Shown here piece after piece: positions 1 to 12,200 of a DNA stretch of 64,000 bases. The notes under the pieces were generated by a model that saw only the letters and a program-made list of their open reading frames with translations, did not search any database and was not told where the DNA came from. Positions within the stretch are counted from its first letter, which is position 1. Each line of letters begins with the position of its first letter. Source of the stretch: Cladochytrium replicatum (Eukaryota > Chytridiomycota > Chytridiomycetes > Cladochytriales > Cladochytriaceae); assembly GCA_025526935.1 (NCBI GenBank), contig JAHLKD010000002.1, positions 723,001-787,000 on the forward strand. The letters are read 5' to 3'. Made by a program: the position numbers and the translations under genes.

Positions 1-339
1 ATCTACCTTGGAAAGCGATCGCTTGACTGAAGAGCACCATGGAACGTCCGTATCTAAATATTTGTGGACTCTTAGAACCTTCCTTTATTAGTGTATTTCA
101 AGCGGACGAATTTTGGTGTTTTCGCCGCTTTGTAAACAAGAACTCTAAACAATTGCCTCACCAATTTGCAGAATCATATGCACCAGATTGGGGTTTCTCG
201 TAGCAAAGGTGAACGTTCGTCGAACGGCTCAATCGAGCGGATACTTAAGGTTGTGTAGAAATGCATGTCAAACGTTTGGTGAAAGAATCTTCATCGACTT
301 AGATTTCTCAATATCAGGGAAAATCTGAAGCGATCAAAT
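1..339. other. no gene recognised
   Basis: No coding sequence, RNA gene or repeat could be supported here. The stretch lies beyond the stop codon of the minus-strand methyltransferase and may hold its 3' untranslated region. Confidence 0.4.
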
Positions 340-1679
340 TTAGACCTTCAACATCAGGATTCCTAACACTCCTACCTTCTTGGAATATGCGACCACATCC
401 GCTTTCCCAACTCCTATTGCTCTTATGAACACATTGAATCGGTCTCGTGGCAGCACATCTCCGGACTCGCGCTTTATGACGTATCCCCAGTCATCAAGGA
501 GGTACAGCACTTCACCGAGCATCTTCCCGTCCGCTGCAGCGAATGCATTCATAGCCTGAGCGTTTGCAGCACCCGATTCGTCATCGCTTCCACCATATTC
601 ATCAAACTCCACGCTGTTAGCTGCAAAGCTGTACCATGGGTATAATGTGATGCCAATCTGATCCACCCCAGCACCTTTGATAAGCTTCTCAGAACTTCTT
701 ATCACCGAGAGCTCGGACCCCTGCTTGGGGATTAGCCACATGTTGTGGTATTTGTGTTGAGTATTCGTACCGGAGTATCCACCCTCATAAATCCGACGCG
801 TTCGCTGACCACGTCGTCTATGCGAACTACGTCCACTTCCTCCGTGGTCCATTTCCGAGTCCTTCTTCCCGGTGCATAAGATACCACGTAATCGACACGC
901 GTTTGGCGGCTGTGGAGCACAATTCCATTCCCTAGGTCACCGACCTGAGTGGTCATCCACGAGAGCCGATTGTCCGGAACACCGGCCGCAAGCGGTACGA
1001 TAGTGACGGACTCAGCAGACTTCGAAAGAAAATTATGCGCGTTGACAGAAATCGAAGCAAATAGTGGTGGAAGTAGGTGCGATTGTGGCTCAAAGGCTAC
1101 AACTCGCAACTGAGCATTCGCATAATACAATGTACAGGCACCGTATGAAGCACCAACTTCCACCTTAGACGATGGTTACTAAAAGCTAAAATGGTAACTC
1201 TAATGAGACAAGACTTACCACAAACCTGGGTCTTTGGTTTAAAATGAGATCCGACAAAACCATTCCACCCGACAGGCAGTCTGAAGACCATCCTTTTCTG
1301 TGATTCCGTATCATCGCGGCACCGTTATCTTCATCAAATGGGAGGTAAATCCACGTATCTGGGCTCAAGTTTGTGTTGACTAAGTCATGAGTTCCTGGCG
1401 AGTGTACAACGCATGAGCTATTGAAATTTGAGTTACCAGCGTCGTGTGTTACCTACGGTTGTCAATGACTTTGGAGCTTATTTGCTCGATGTATCGATTT
1501 CGCCAGAAGCGTGGATCTTCGAGCAGTTTTGGGTTTTCAGGCAGTCCGCCCGCCTCTTTGATGGCTCTACTATTCTCGCAGTCTCGGCCTCGTGTGTAAT
1601 TCTGAAGTGTTGATATCAGCCCAACTGTGGATAGGGTGAGGAGAATGGCTCCCAACAAAAACGTGTTCAGGCGGCCCAT
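340..1679 (-). CDS. FkbM-family SAM-dependent methyltransferase, type II membrane protein
   Basis: Four exons (1679-1453, 1417-1219, 1163-771, 720-340) splice in frame to 399 residues. Introns are 35, 55 and 50 nt. Residues about 8-26 form one hydrophobic segment behind a short basic N-terminus, so the protein is probably anchored in the secretory pathway with a lumenal catalytic domain. The methyltransferase core begins near residue 140 with VVEVGASYGA, the SAM-binding glycine motif (usually VDVGAN.G). An acidic 'VVAFEP' strand end follows. The family signature [KR].D..G.E...L is seen as RVDTPGSELSVIR, created exactly by removing the third intron. FkbM enzymes O-methylate sugars or small molecules; the substrate here is unknown. 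The start is the first Met of the exon carrying the anchor. It is divergent from the next gene, with 204 bp between start codons. Confidence 0.85.
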
Positions 1680-1883
1680 CGGTAGAGAACAAATTTAGCC
1701 CTGAAAGAAAATTTTGACCCCAAATAATGTCTGGTCGGATTCTCAATGGTAATGTGTGGTTGACTCTCAATCAAGAATTGGTTCTTCTGAAATATGTAGC
1801 TCCATACTCTGGTCCAATCACAGAAAGGAATATCAAATCAAAAAGTTACATCACTTCCCCCCAACATCTCACCATATGCGAAT
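1680..1883. promoter_or_regulatory. divergent intergenic promoter region
   Basis: This 204-bp gap separates the start codons of two divergent genes (methyltransferase on the minus strand, Ser/Gln-rich membrane protein on the plus strand), so both promoters must lie here or overlap the genes. No specific factor site could be assigned. Confidence 0.45.
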
Positions 1884-4800
1884 ATGAAGCTTGTCCCAAC
1901 CGCGCTCTCATCATTGCTCCCATCCTCTCTCGTCGGCACTGCTTTCAAAGGTACGGAAGTTGAGCAGAGCGGATCAAATATTCCGAAAGGCGCAAGTGAA
2001 GAAATGGGAGTTGATCTTGAACGAGCGACGTTTGACGACCAGGCCACAACCAGCAAGGACAATGCTGCAGAGGCAGCGGAGCCAGTAGCCAAAGCAAATG
2101 CAGCGAAAAGTGAGATTGGAACGCTGCAGGATGAGGCGGTGCCATCCGTCGCCAGTGCTTCGCCTGAGAAGTCCTCAAAGAGCCTTGAAAACGGAGGGCC
2201 CACGGTGGATTTGGGTATGAATATGGGAAAGTAAAGGAACTTGTGATTTAACAATCGAGATCTTCAGAGCAACCAAAAGAGCTTCCGTTCGTCGTCGCAG
2301 CTGCACTGAAGACCGGCTCTGTGACAGCCTCTGCGGCTACAGGAATATTCGAAACTCTTGTTGTTAAACCCACAGATTTCATGTGGCACTCGACAGTCGG
2401 AATCTCCCCTTTCGACGCTTTTCGCCCCTGGACAGTTGGAAATCCCACTCAGATGTGGCCCCGAAAGCCCTACGAGCACCCCAACCCAGAATGGTTCGAC
2501 GAGCCACCAAAAGAGTATATCTATAAATGCGTAACAACCAAACAAGTCATTGGCGTTCAAACAGAATCTGAAGATGGAAGCTCTGGAGCGGAGCAAGTTT
2601 TGCAGCGGTGGACAACGATCGTCCGAGATAGTCTTGGTAACCAAGAAGCGGATCCCATCACCTTTGCCGTCAAGGAAGCTGGAACCACTACAGAACCCTA
2701 CTTTATAAAGCCTTTTGGAGAATGGGAGTATAAACGTAAAGAGAATACGGGGGCTCAGACTCATATCAGCATTTCACGATGGGACGGCGAGGGACTATCT
2801 GGAGAAAAGGAAGCAGCAACCAAAGCTAAAGCTCAGATGACTTACGTAGAGAGGGCCAAAGAAGCTGCAAAAGCTCTTGTGGCAACTGAGGCCGCCGCTC
2901 GCGCCAAGGACGTTGCGCTAAAGTTAGCAGGAACGAGCGCTGGGCAATTGGTTAATGCCGCAGCTACTTGGGTGCGAGCAGATCAGTACATCGCGCAAGC
3001 TTACACGGTGATCGACAGGGAACTGGATCTCAATCCGGTTATTCCGCTCACAGACACCGATCGGGTCATCATACCCACAAAATACAAGAATACTGAAGCT
3101 CAAGTCGAACCAAGCCTTGATGGCTCTATCGAGGAACGGCCCAACTCGCAAATCAGAGGACATACTGATTTCGAATTCCAATCTACTGATCATGGAGGAA
3201 ACACCGAATTAAATAAGCAAACGTCAAAAGGAAGAGTTTACATTGATAGTGATAATGACCGACAACCTGCAGAAGACTACGAAGACATTTGTGATAGCTA
3301 TGCCAGAGAAACGTCGTTTATGACTAATCTTGAGGTCTCACGCGAGCAATCACACCAAGGAAGCAAGGTTCGTGTGGATCAATTGGGATCTTCTCAACGA
3401 GAGGGCATTGATAGACAACGCACGGGGGAAGCTAGTTGGAATCGTGGGCAGGCTGATGACGTAGCACATTCTTCCGAAAACCTTCGCAGCAATAGTGGAA
3501 CGTATATCGTCGAAAAACCAACAGCTGAGCATTTACAGCCGATCAGTGAAACCCATCAGCAATGTATTGCCAGGCGACACAGTCTCACATACGGTGACCC
3601 GCGCCAAGCAAACTCAGCTCGGCAAACAAGTACCGAGTGTCAATCGTTCCTTCATAACATGACCAAAAGCACGTCAATAGATCGTGAGGAAGCACCCGAG
3701 TCAACAAAGTTTGAGATAAAGGATCTTAGTTTCACATCGGAGTCATCACAACGATCTTGCTGTCAAGAGCAACAGCCCAGTTGCTTATCGCAGGAGACGA
3801 GTGATCCTCGAATACCAAGTGAAGCAACTCATCGGACCGTGTCAATCACCGCGCAGTCTCTTGCAGAAGATTTGCACTATTACTCTGATCGTTCAACGAA
3901 TTCTAATGAAACAGGAGATGGTCTCAGTCATGTCAGGCAAAGAAGTTCTACTCGTGTCTCACATGAGGAAACTACTGCATTAATTCAGGGAAAAGAATCA
4001 ACAAAGAGCGCTGTAAATGAAAGGAATGGGAAAAGTCAAGTGAACGGAAGCGTTGAAGAGCGTCAAACGAGCATTGTACAACAGGAACAGCGACAAGGAA
4101 GCACTTCGCGCCAATCAAGCATCCTCCATAAAATGAGCACCCTATTGCAAGGAACTTTTGTCCGGCAAACAAGCAGTAATTCTCACGATGATACCAGGGG
4201 AGAAAATTGTAGTGGCTCTCTTCGCGGAAACTCGGTGACTTATTGTGTTGAATCTCGCGAGGGGAGTACCAGCCAGGGAAGCACAAGCCAGAAGAGTGTG
4301 GCTGTTAGTGATAATTCGGTGAATGACAGCTTCGAAGAACGTCACGAAAGCTATGGGAGCTTAGATCATGATCATAGAAGTAGCTCAAACTACTCCAGCA
4401 TCCACTATTCCAAGAGCTCTCTACAGCAAGGAAATACTTGTCAAACAATCGGTGACCACTATGATGACGTTAGGATCAGTCGCCCAACATCAGATGTTCA
4501 TTCCCATGCTAATAATTCGAATGGATGCTTTGGAGAGCGTCAGGAGAGCTACTCCAAGAATGCAAGTCGGCAAGGAAGTACCTCCCGTCAGCCAAATTCG
4601 GCCAACGCATCTTTACCAAAACAAGACACTCACATTCCCCAACCGAGTGCTCAATCGCAAGGAAATCTTTTGATTACAAGTCGCCAAACTTCTGCTAGCT
4701 TTCACAACAGCGTTGAACCGCCAGGGATCCCTGATCACCTGAATGGTATTGAAATCGGTAATTCAAATCGATCGGAGACTAACTCACATTCAACTGGGCA

Positions 4801-5425
4801 AGCTCCCGAGCTTCGATCGAGCAATGATGTTTTAGGTACGAGAAACGATCCACTACGTGATCTCGCTGGAGATGTGGATGCAGATGGAGATAAAACAGCC
4901 ACAGAAGATGCAGGAAGTGTAGTACTGAAGAATTTTTCGGAGGTAGGTTTCATTTCCTTGCGTTTGCAAGTTGTAAATAAGCCCACTCCGTGATTCAGCT
5001 TTCGATGGTGCCATACAAGCCATACAGCCCCAAAGCTGGTAAGACTTTCCCGTTTCCAAAGTACCATGTTCATCCTCTCTTTTAGTCGTCAATGCAGCCA
5101 TTGAACTGAACTTTGGATTCATGATCGTGATCTTTCTTACTATGTATGGAACTGCAACAAACTTCACGATTTCAGAGATTAGATGTGATTATTGATCCAT
5201 GTTGCTAGGATCCTCGTGAGCACATTCTTTCATTGTAACAAGAACCCGAACCATATTGCTTGCATGCCGATGGTCAAGTCTGCAACAACAGGGATCGTGC
5301 GTGTGTGCGCCTATATGTGCTGTGGAATGGGGGTTGTCCACATACTTGTTCGCCGCGCTCAGACTATGATAGCGAAAGAGGGCGCTGTGGATAAGAAGCG
5401 CCTAGCCCTCGCGATCAATAACTAG
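1884..5425 (+). CDS. Ser/Gln-rich degenerate-repeat protein with two C-terminal membrane segments, unknown function
   Basis: Not recognised. Five exons (1884-2214, 2268-4942, 4999-5038, 5086-5143, 5209-5425) give 1106 residues in frame. The N-terminus (MKLVPTALSSLL) could be a signal sequence. Residues about 115-400 hold the most ordered part, with conserved-looking aromatics (PFGEWEYKRK, NPEWFDEPP) and an Ala/Lys-rich helix. Residues 400-1000 are low-complexity, rich in Ser, Gln, Arg and Thr, with recurrent R-Q-G-S-T-S-R-Q words and an 'NGS.EERQ.S' anchor repeated along the chain. The C-terminus has two hydrophobic spans, one assembled across the last intron (FGFMIVIFLTMILVSTFF) and one ending in a basic tail. 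The last intron is inferred because reading through it meets a stop while splicing completes the span. It could be a surface or organelle scaffold; no function is claimed. Confidence 0.65.
4040..4600 (+). repeat. degenerate protein-level tandem repeat (EERQ/ES anchor)
   Basis: Three copies of a diverged unit start near 4040, 4319 and 4513. Each opens with a motif like VNGSVEERQTS, VNDSFEERHES or SNGCFGERQES, followed by Ser/Gln-rich sequence and then 'H.DD.R' in the first two. Spacing is about 93 and then about 65 codons. A related anchor (LDGSIEERPNS) lies near 3117. The nucleotide sequence has diverged, so this is an old protein-level repeat. Confidence 0.5.
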
Positions 5426-5551
5426 TGGAGCACGTGAAGCTAAAAGGTTGAAATATATGCATCTGAGAATGTATGTTGTGAAACAATAAATGGTTCGAAA
5501 TCAATAGAACCGGACAATCTTCCCACGCTAATAAGCCACACGATCGTCCCT

Positions 5552-6528
5552 ATGTCGACGGCTGATCCCTTCTTTGCGGTTAAAGAGTAATAATGCTCAA
5601 TTCCAGCCATGCATCTCTGCGAAGCAATCTTACTCTTATACTATTTTAGTGAAGTCGAAATGTCCCTCGCAAATGCCTCCCAGCTCTACCAGAACTGGTC
5701 CCGTCTCCATGACTCCACATCCTCCACACCCCGCAACCCTCAGCAAGCAGAAGAGCTAAAATGGACGGCTCATGAACTCCAGACTTCACTTGCGTCGATC
5801 GAGATGGATCTGCGCGACCTTGACGAAACTGTACGAATCGTCGAGGCGAATCCTGGAAGATTTCGACTTGGAAGTGCGGAGGTCAGGGAGAGGAGAGCGT
5901 TTGTATCGAGGACAAGACAGACAGTCTCCGTAAGCTCATTATTTTCTCCCCATATTTTGATTTGGAAACTGAGGAGGGAAACTGGCAGGATATGAAACGG
6001 ACTGTAGAAAATCCACCGAAGCGAGGCACAACAGCTACTGCTCTGGCGACGACCGTAAGTTTGAAGAGCACGGGAGTTAGGGGAACGACAGGGAGTGGAA
6101 GTGGTGGGAGATTCGTGGAAAATGAAGTGGACACGCAGATGATGCTGTTTAGGCAGCAGGACGCACAGATGGACGATGTAGCACAGACTGTCGGGGGCCT
6201 GAGAGAGGTTGCTCTGGTCATGGGTCAGGAGCTGGATGATCAAACACAGTGAGTAGATTCAATTGATCGAACCTATTACTGATCACCGGCGAAAGTTTGT
6301 TGGAAGAAATGGAGGTCCAGGTTGATACGACTGCGGGAAAATTGAAAGTCGGAATGCGAAAAATGCAAGACGTGATCAAGGCTAATGCGGGTCAGTTTTA
6401 ATCCTTATTGTACCGAAAACCATGTACTCAAAAGAATTGCCATTGCCTAAGACAACAAGCAACTTGCAACAATCTGCATCTTGATCGTTGTCATTATTTT
6501 CCTTATATTGGCAATCATCTACTTCTGA
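5552..6528 (+). CDS. STX6: syntaxin-6/Tlg1-type Qc-SNARE
   Basis: This is an endosome/trans-Golgi Qc-SNARE that fuses retrograde vesicles. Five exons (5552-5586, 5650-5929, 5989-6248, 6296-6390, 6452-6528) give 248 residues. The first exon is only 35 nt and encodes the typical N-terminus MSTADPFFAVK, continued as DEVEMSLANASQLYQNW. The syntaxin-6 N-terminal helical domain (residues 1-105) carries the family block DLDETVRIVEANPGRF and the RTRQ motif. The SNARE helix spans about residues 158-220 (QDAQMDDVAQTVGGLRE), with the central-layer Gln in ELDDQ. A single C-terminal membrane anchor, about residues 228-248, ends one residue before the stop. The length matches the family (about 220-260). 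It is convergent with the Rrp40 gene. Confidence 0.93.
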
Positions 6529-6802
6529 TCAAAGCTAGCTTGTTTATCCATGTGAATGGACTTTCCAGCAGCTTTGTATACCCTGTTCGATTCCACCCAT
6601 AGAGTTTGCGCTTGTCTATGTTGTTTGTCAGGACAAGATTACCCAAATATATAATTTATAGCTTGGAAACTATTTCTGGATTCTAATTACTATCAAACCT
6701 CTCTGCAGCAAGTTTCAGCTTTTTTCGAAGTTGGTAATAAATATTTGCTATTAACAATGCACAGCAAAAGAGAAACACATGAACACTCATCTCTCGAACG
6801 GA

Positions 6803-7632
6803 TCATGCTTGCGGCACTAAGCGATTCATCCAAACCTTGGCAACTTCGCGCGGTCTATCTACTGCTGACTCCCAGTGCTGAATCGCGTTCACAATGGCGA
6901 CTGTTGCGCGAGGTGACCCGGATTTTACCCATACCCGTCCGTTAAAACCAACCGCACTCTCAAAAGCAATTCGCTCGCCCAGAGCAACCAAAAGCGGACA
7001 CTTTGGATCCGCCAACCTGTCAGAGCAACGCAAATTCAGAATCGGTTATCCAATAGTTCCTTTCTCTCTCTACGCACCTCCTCGCATGTGCAAGCGAAAC
7101 CTTGAAAACAAACCCATCTTTCAGCACCCCAAAGTGCTCTGCTTTCCCCGAATTTGGCGCGACACACTCGATTTCGGGATCCATATCTCTGTGTGCGACT
7201 GCGACGCGAGCAAAGACCACAGTTCCGATCTCCAATGCGGGCCGGTTACGCTTCGTTGCGCCCTCGAATGCATAAAAGTTCAACAGTGCTGTGTGCGGCG
7301 CGCCAATGTCGACTTTGTACGCCTCCAAGTGTCTCATGGAAGCGAGAACGACACCTAGGACTGGTTCAGAGGTAGATGGGATATACTAAAAGACGTTTTG
7401 AGCCAAAAATATGCTTTCAGCAGGCATTTGAACGTACGCGTCGTTGGGAGGATTGTATGTAATGATGGGGAGGGTTCGATACAAGCAATCCAGCCTTGAG
7501 CGCTGTGATTGAATCTGGAGCAACGTGAAGACCAGGGCCTATGACTATAGCATCGTTTTTCTGAGGTTTCGATTCGATCGAGTCGGCAGAGGCGTCGATC
7601 TCCACAACGTCGCCGGGCAAAACAATTCTCAT
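6803..7632 (-). CDS. RRP40: exosome complex cap subunit Rrp40 (EXOSC3)
   Basis: This is a non-catalytic S1/KH cap subunit of the RNA exosome, acting in nuclear and cytoplasmic 3'-5' RNA processing and decay. Three exons (7632-7438, 7385-7078, 7016-6803) give 238 residues, close to the yeast length. The N-terminal domain starts MRIVLPGDVV and contains the GPGL motif. The S1 domain starts at YIPSTSEPVLGVV after the first intron and includes FEGATKRNRP. The linker GKAEHFGVLKDG and the KH domain's FNGRVWVK (the usual GxNG region, here GFNG) follow. The start was chosen because homologues begin shortly before the LPGD motif. Introns are 52 and 61 nt. Confidence 0.95.
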
Positions 7633-8081
7633 TTTCAAAACACTAAGCCACGAGTTGATGACAATGAAAACTTCGAATTTTTTAAAATGTAACTGAATAG
7701 AGAGATTCTCCAAAAATGCACATTACTAACCTTAAGCCCGGCTTGTCCTTACAATATCCCTAGACCCAGTTAGTTTGGAAAGGACATTCCCTGACTACGA
7801 CTTCGCACCTTGTATGCAGGAACATGTCCAGCCCATTAGTGAGAACACGGAAGGGACCTCTTTAGAATATCGAAGACAACGAGTGATTGAATCCTGAGCA
7901 AGCGAAGAAGATTCCCTTTCTCCCTGACCAGACTCAAATTGGTTTAAGATCTATCATCGCCTCATATCTCACGCTTCCGTCTCATCTCGGCATATTGCCA
8001 GCAACCTGGGCGACTACTACATTTCCACATAACCTGCTGTCGTATTTACTCCAGGAGATATAGCTAAAAACTCTTCTCATC
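7633..8081. other. intergenic, nothing recognised
   Basis: 449 bp upstream of the Rrp40 start. It presumably contains that gene's promoter. No motif, RNA gene or conserved reading frame was identified. Confidence 0.4.
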
Positions 8082-8624
8082 ATGAACAAACCTGGATTTC
8101 GTCTAGCCATTAATGCCTGGGGGAAGTACGATGCGGGGTACTCCATAGGTCGAGAGGGACTCCCAGCCACCTGCAAATCTGATACTCCGTTTTCGTCACA
8201 GTCTACAGCTGTAAATGACACAAGTTCCAGATCGTCAACGCTTAGTCCACAACCGTCGACAGTTGGCAACGAAAGCATTGACGAAGACCCTGCGGCAATG
8301 CCATCTGATAAACCATCGGCTGCACCAACCCAGCCGAGCTTGTCCAGCTTCTCTGACACGCGGAGATGTCATCTACGATTCAGATCCTCTTCCTCTCGAC
8401 AGATCTCATATCCTGCGCCGCAAACCCATTCCCCTCCACTCCCAAGGCCGATGTTGTGTTTTCAGTCTTTCTCTATACCACCGCTGGATGCTCCGTCACT
8501 CATCATGCGTTTGTACCGGTTGAAGTTTGCTGGATCGCTGTTTTCCGTGCAGACCAGGTGGTGTGGAGTTCCTTTCGGAGAAACTCTAGCTTCAAGACGG
8601 AATTGGTACGATTCAATATCATGA
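8082..8624 (+). CDS. uncharacterised open frame, Ser/Pro-rich, doubtful
   Basis: Not recognised. This is a 180-codon open frame with a Ser/Thr/Pro-rich middle and no domain I know. All three plus-strand frames and one minus frame stay open for long stretches around 8.2-8.6 kb, so an open frame alone is weak evidence. A further 83-codon frame lies at 8708-8959. The stretch could be a fast-evolving gene with introns, a decayed gene, or chance. It is listed only so that the gap between Rrp40 and the deubiquitinase is described. Confidence 0.2.
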   Translation: MNKPGFRLAINAWGKYDAGYSIGREGLPATCKSDTPFSSQSTAVNDTSSRSSTLSPQPSTVGNESIDEDPAAMPSDKPSAAPTQPSLSSFSDTRRCHLRFRSSSSRQISYPAPQTHSPPLPRPMLCFQSFSIPPLDAPSLIMRLYRLKFAGSLFSVQTRWCGVPFGETLASRRNWYDSIS

Positions 8625-9231
8625 TGAGGCATTTGGGGTCAACTGGAAACGCTTTGGCCGCACGAGCTGTCAGGACATGACCACGATGACTTGATTCTGA
8701 CGACCAATTGACTGGTGACGATGTTGGCAATGGCGAAGGTGTTGCGAATGGTGATGGTATGGCATACGAGCCTGACCTATATTTTAGCGAGACGGCATCC
8801 ATTCACGTTGGAACTGAAAGTGTTCAAACGAATTCGGTCCCAAGTCTAAAGTACTTCGATTGGTTTTGGATCGCTGACAGAGTATCTGTGCTTCTACTCT
8901 TTTGTGACATAGACATGAATCGCAAGCAAAATTTAAAAACAATTGAATCTGATAAATAGTTCTTTGTTTGAGACCGAACGTTGAAGTGTTTGTAGTGGTG
9001 AAGTCCATAAGTTATTTATTGTACGAGTCATTACTCAATCATAATAATTCGTCTCTGTATACACATGAAATTAGAGATGACACAGGGGCATCTGAAGTTG
9101 TTCTGAAATAAGAGGGAGTTGAACGAAAAGTCAACATGGCATGAAAACATTTTGGAAGCTGTAGTGCGTTTGGCAGATGAGAGAAGCTGGTGGAAGAGTA
9201 ATGTACATCGTCATACCACGCCCATGTGCCA

Positions 9232-12200
9232 CTAAACACAAGGCTTGTAGAATAAGACGTACGCGGCACCAGCGCATGCCTGTAAAGGTTGATTTGCTCA
9301 GCGTTTTTGTCAATCAGCTTAGCGAACTGAACACGTACCTCCAGGTAGTCCTCTCCGGCCCTCTCAACCTTCTCGTCATCAAAATAATACCACTGGCCTC
9401 CCCGCTTGGATAGAGCAGTGTCTGGATCAATTCAATCAGCTCACAGAAAGTTTCACAAAACAATAGATTTGTACGTACAGTGTCCAGATGTCAACCCCCC
9501 CCAGTGATTTGCTACCCCAACCAGTTCGAATTTCTCTGCGGAGCCGGCAGACACGACAAAATCACTCATATCGAGGGCACCCGGGGCAATCGGGAAAATG
9601 ACCTTGCCGTCTGTTTTCACCCAGTAAGGCGTCTGTCCATACTGGACGAACCTCTTGAGATGAATGATCAGCCCGCCGCTGGGAATACTCCATAGATCCA
9701 ATTTCTTCGAGCCGTTGGTATGCTTCTTGCAACGTGGACAGTACCACTCCACGGATGCTTCCTCCTGGAGGTGCTGACGCAGACAGTCTTCAAGTGAGAC
9801 TCGGTATCCGATACCTTGCCTTTCCGCTGTCAGGCCTTGGACCTATTGAAAAATTTCTTAATATGGTACAGCAAGAAAATTTGATACATACCTTCAAATC
9901 GAAGGGTTCATTGAAGAAGTCGTCCCAGTATTCCTCGTTGTCCCATTGAACGATGACTGAACCGGTTTGGGAAAACATCGAGTATTTTTCGTCTATCCGT
10001 GGGTCTGGAAGCTCCTCACCGGCTTCTCTAATCTCGATTGAAAAAAGTTGGTCGGGCAAAGGTGTATCCACAGGCGATCGAATAAGGGATCCTTCCACAA
10101 GTCGCTCCAAAATGATGGGATATACAGATGATTCTGTCGTCCCTTCCAGAATGGACACGAAGAAGGGAAATCCTAGGGTTTCATAATCGTCGGAAGAACT
10201 ATAACCTTCACCGTAATAGCTTGGTCGGTAGTGCGACCGGGACCTTTCTCTTCGCTTCCAGTGAGACAGGCGGAATAGCGATGAGTTAGGCTCTACTTCA
10301 AAGCTAGAATGATGGAATTCAAAATAAGAAAGACTGCAAGGAGTAGAAAATCTTACACGCAGAAGTTTCGTTGATAATTACGACTCAAAATCGTTGCAAT
10401 GGGGGTCTGAGGAATGAACACCACTTGGATCAGGGACTCGCACAACCATGCTGCCTGAAGCTGGAACGCGAAAATGAGTCGCGTAGCAATGTCCAATTGA
10501 ATTTAACTTACGCAGTTTGAAGGGATTCCCAGATACCGCGCGATTTCGTCATAAAGATCATTCACAGTGGATTCAGCGCGCATGTTAAACTGATACTGTT
10601 CATTTCTTGAGAACTCAAACAGAGAAAAGAGCGTGTTGAAACATACCTTTAGCTTCTGCATGGCTTTTGTTACAAGGATAAATTGAATTTCAATTGGTAG
10701 TTCGGGAAGATCGACGGTCAGGGACATGTACGGATCACATTTCACTGATGTCTAAAAAATTACGATAATCACAAGACGTCACAGTAGAGCCTCAGCTTTT
10801 GTACTTTGCCGCATTCTTCGCAGGTCATTTTCGACCTATACATGCCCTGAAATTGGTCAACAACAATGCTGTCGTTTCTGGCCTTATGCGCATTCCAGAA
10901 TTCTGAACCAACGAACTGCGGATAATTAGTACTCGGCCAATGACAGTTAAATTACGCAAACACACATTTGGGTCGGCTGAATCATCAAAATCTGGTAGCT
11001 CGATATACGGCTTCTTCACAATTTTGTTCACCTCTGTACCATAACGCGTGAGATTAGAATTTCTTAACAACGCAGATTAATTCTCAGATACCTTCATGAA
11101 CTGTGTCCAGTAGGAACTGGAGAAATTCCTTGAAATTGTAGTTAGTACACTGAAGTGAGCATATTTCAAACGCCATACTTGTGCATCGTGCTGCTGATTC
11201 GCTTCGTATTGTGGGGCATACTGTGCAAGAATCGACTGACAAAAAATTTAGCGTTGATGAACGTGGACAAAAAAGAGTATGTAAAAGACTTACAAGAAAG
11301 TCTTTTGGATAGACGTACGGACCAGCTAAAGCTCGAATGCAGCTCGGTCCACCATTGTGAAGACCATCCAGAAGTTTAGCAAAGGACCTGACAATCTTGC
11401 CCTTACTCGGCGACAGCGGGTTTTCCAGATTAATGTCATTTGCAAACGACTGATCTATTAAAGAACTATGTAAGTTTGCGGTAAAGTTAGAGCAAGTAAT
11501 GCACTTGGTACCTAAGAAATACTCGACAAATGAATCAAAGCTGTTAAGACATTGTACGATGCAGTTGAGGAAACAAGTCTGCGAAAAGGAAACCAGTTTA
11601 GGCGTTCGCTCACTGATACTATGCCTGGCCTACATTCCCGATGTTGGCCATCCCGGTTAAGTTCGGTCTCTTGGTGATCACTCCCGGTTCATCATATCCG
11701 CTGTCTGTTCGTACTCCTGGTGTTATCATCTGGGGTACTACTCGCGACTCCCTTCTCTGCATGTCCTCATCGCCTTCCAATGCATCAACCCAATTTCCGT
11801 CATCGTCATAATTAGGAGTCGCGATCTCAAGCTCAGCCTCGTCAAACAAGGGCGACAATGGTCTGCTCAAAATAAACTTCTGTCGCAACTCTTCTATCCT
11901 GGCATCCGCTACATTCGAAAATTCTCTGTAATCGTACGCTGAATAGGTGCTAGTAGGTGTCGAAATTGCAGTATCTACGCCTGCTTCCTCGGAAAGCGAC
12001 AGCACGGAGCGTGAACCCACCCCGCGTCGCATCAACCAAGTGAGTCTTCCGCGAATAGGTGTCCCAGCCGATGACCCATCCTTTGATCCATCTTCATAAA
12101 GGCTACCATCGTCATTTGTTTCGGAATTGCACGAGAGAGACCGTGTATGCCTGGGTAGCAAGCTGTGGTATACAAGGCTGGAACGGATCCGTTCCTGATC

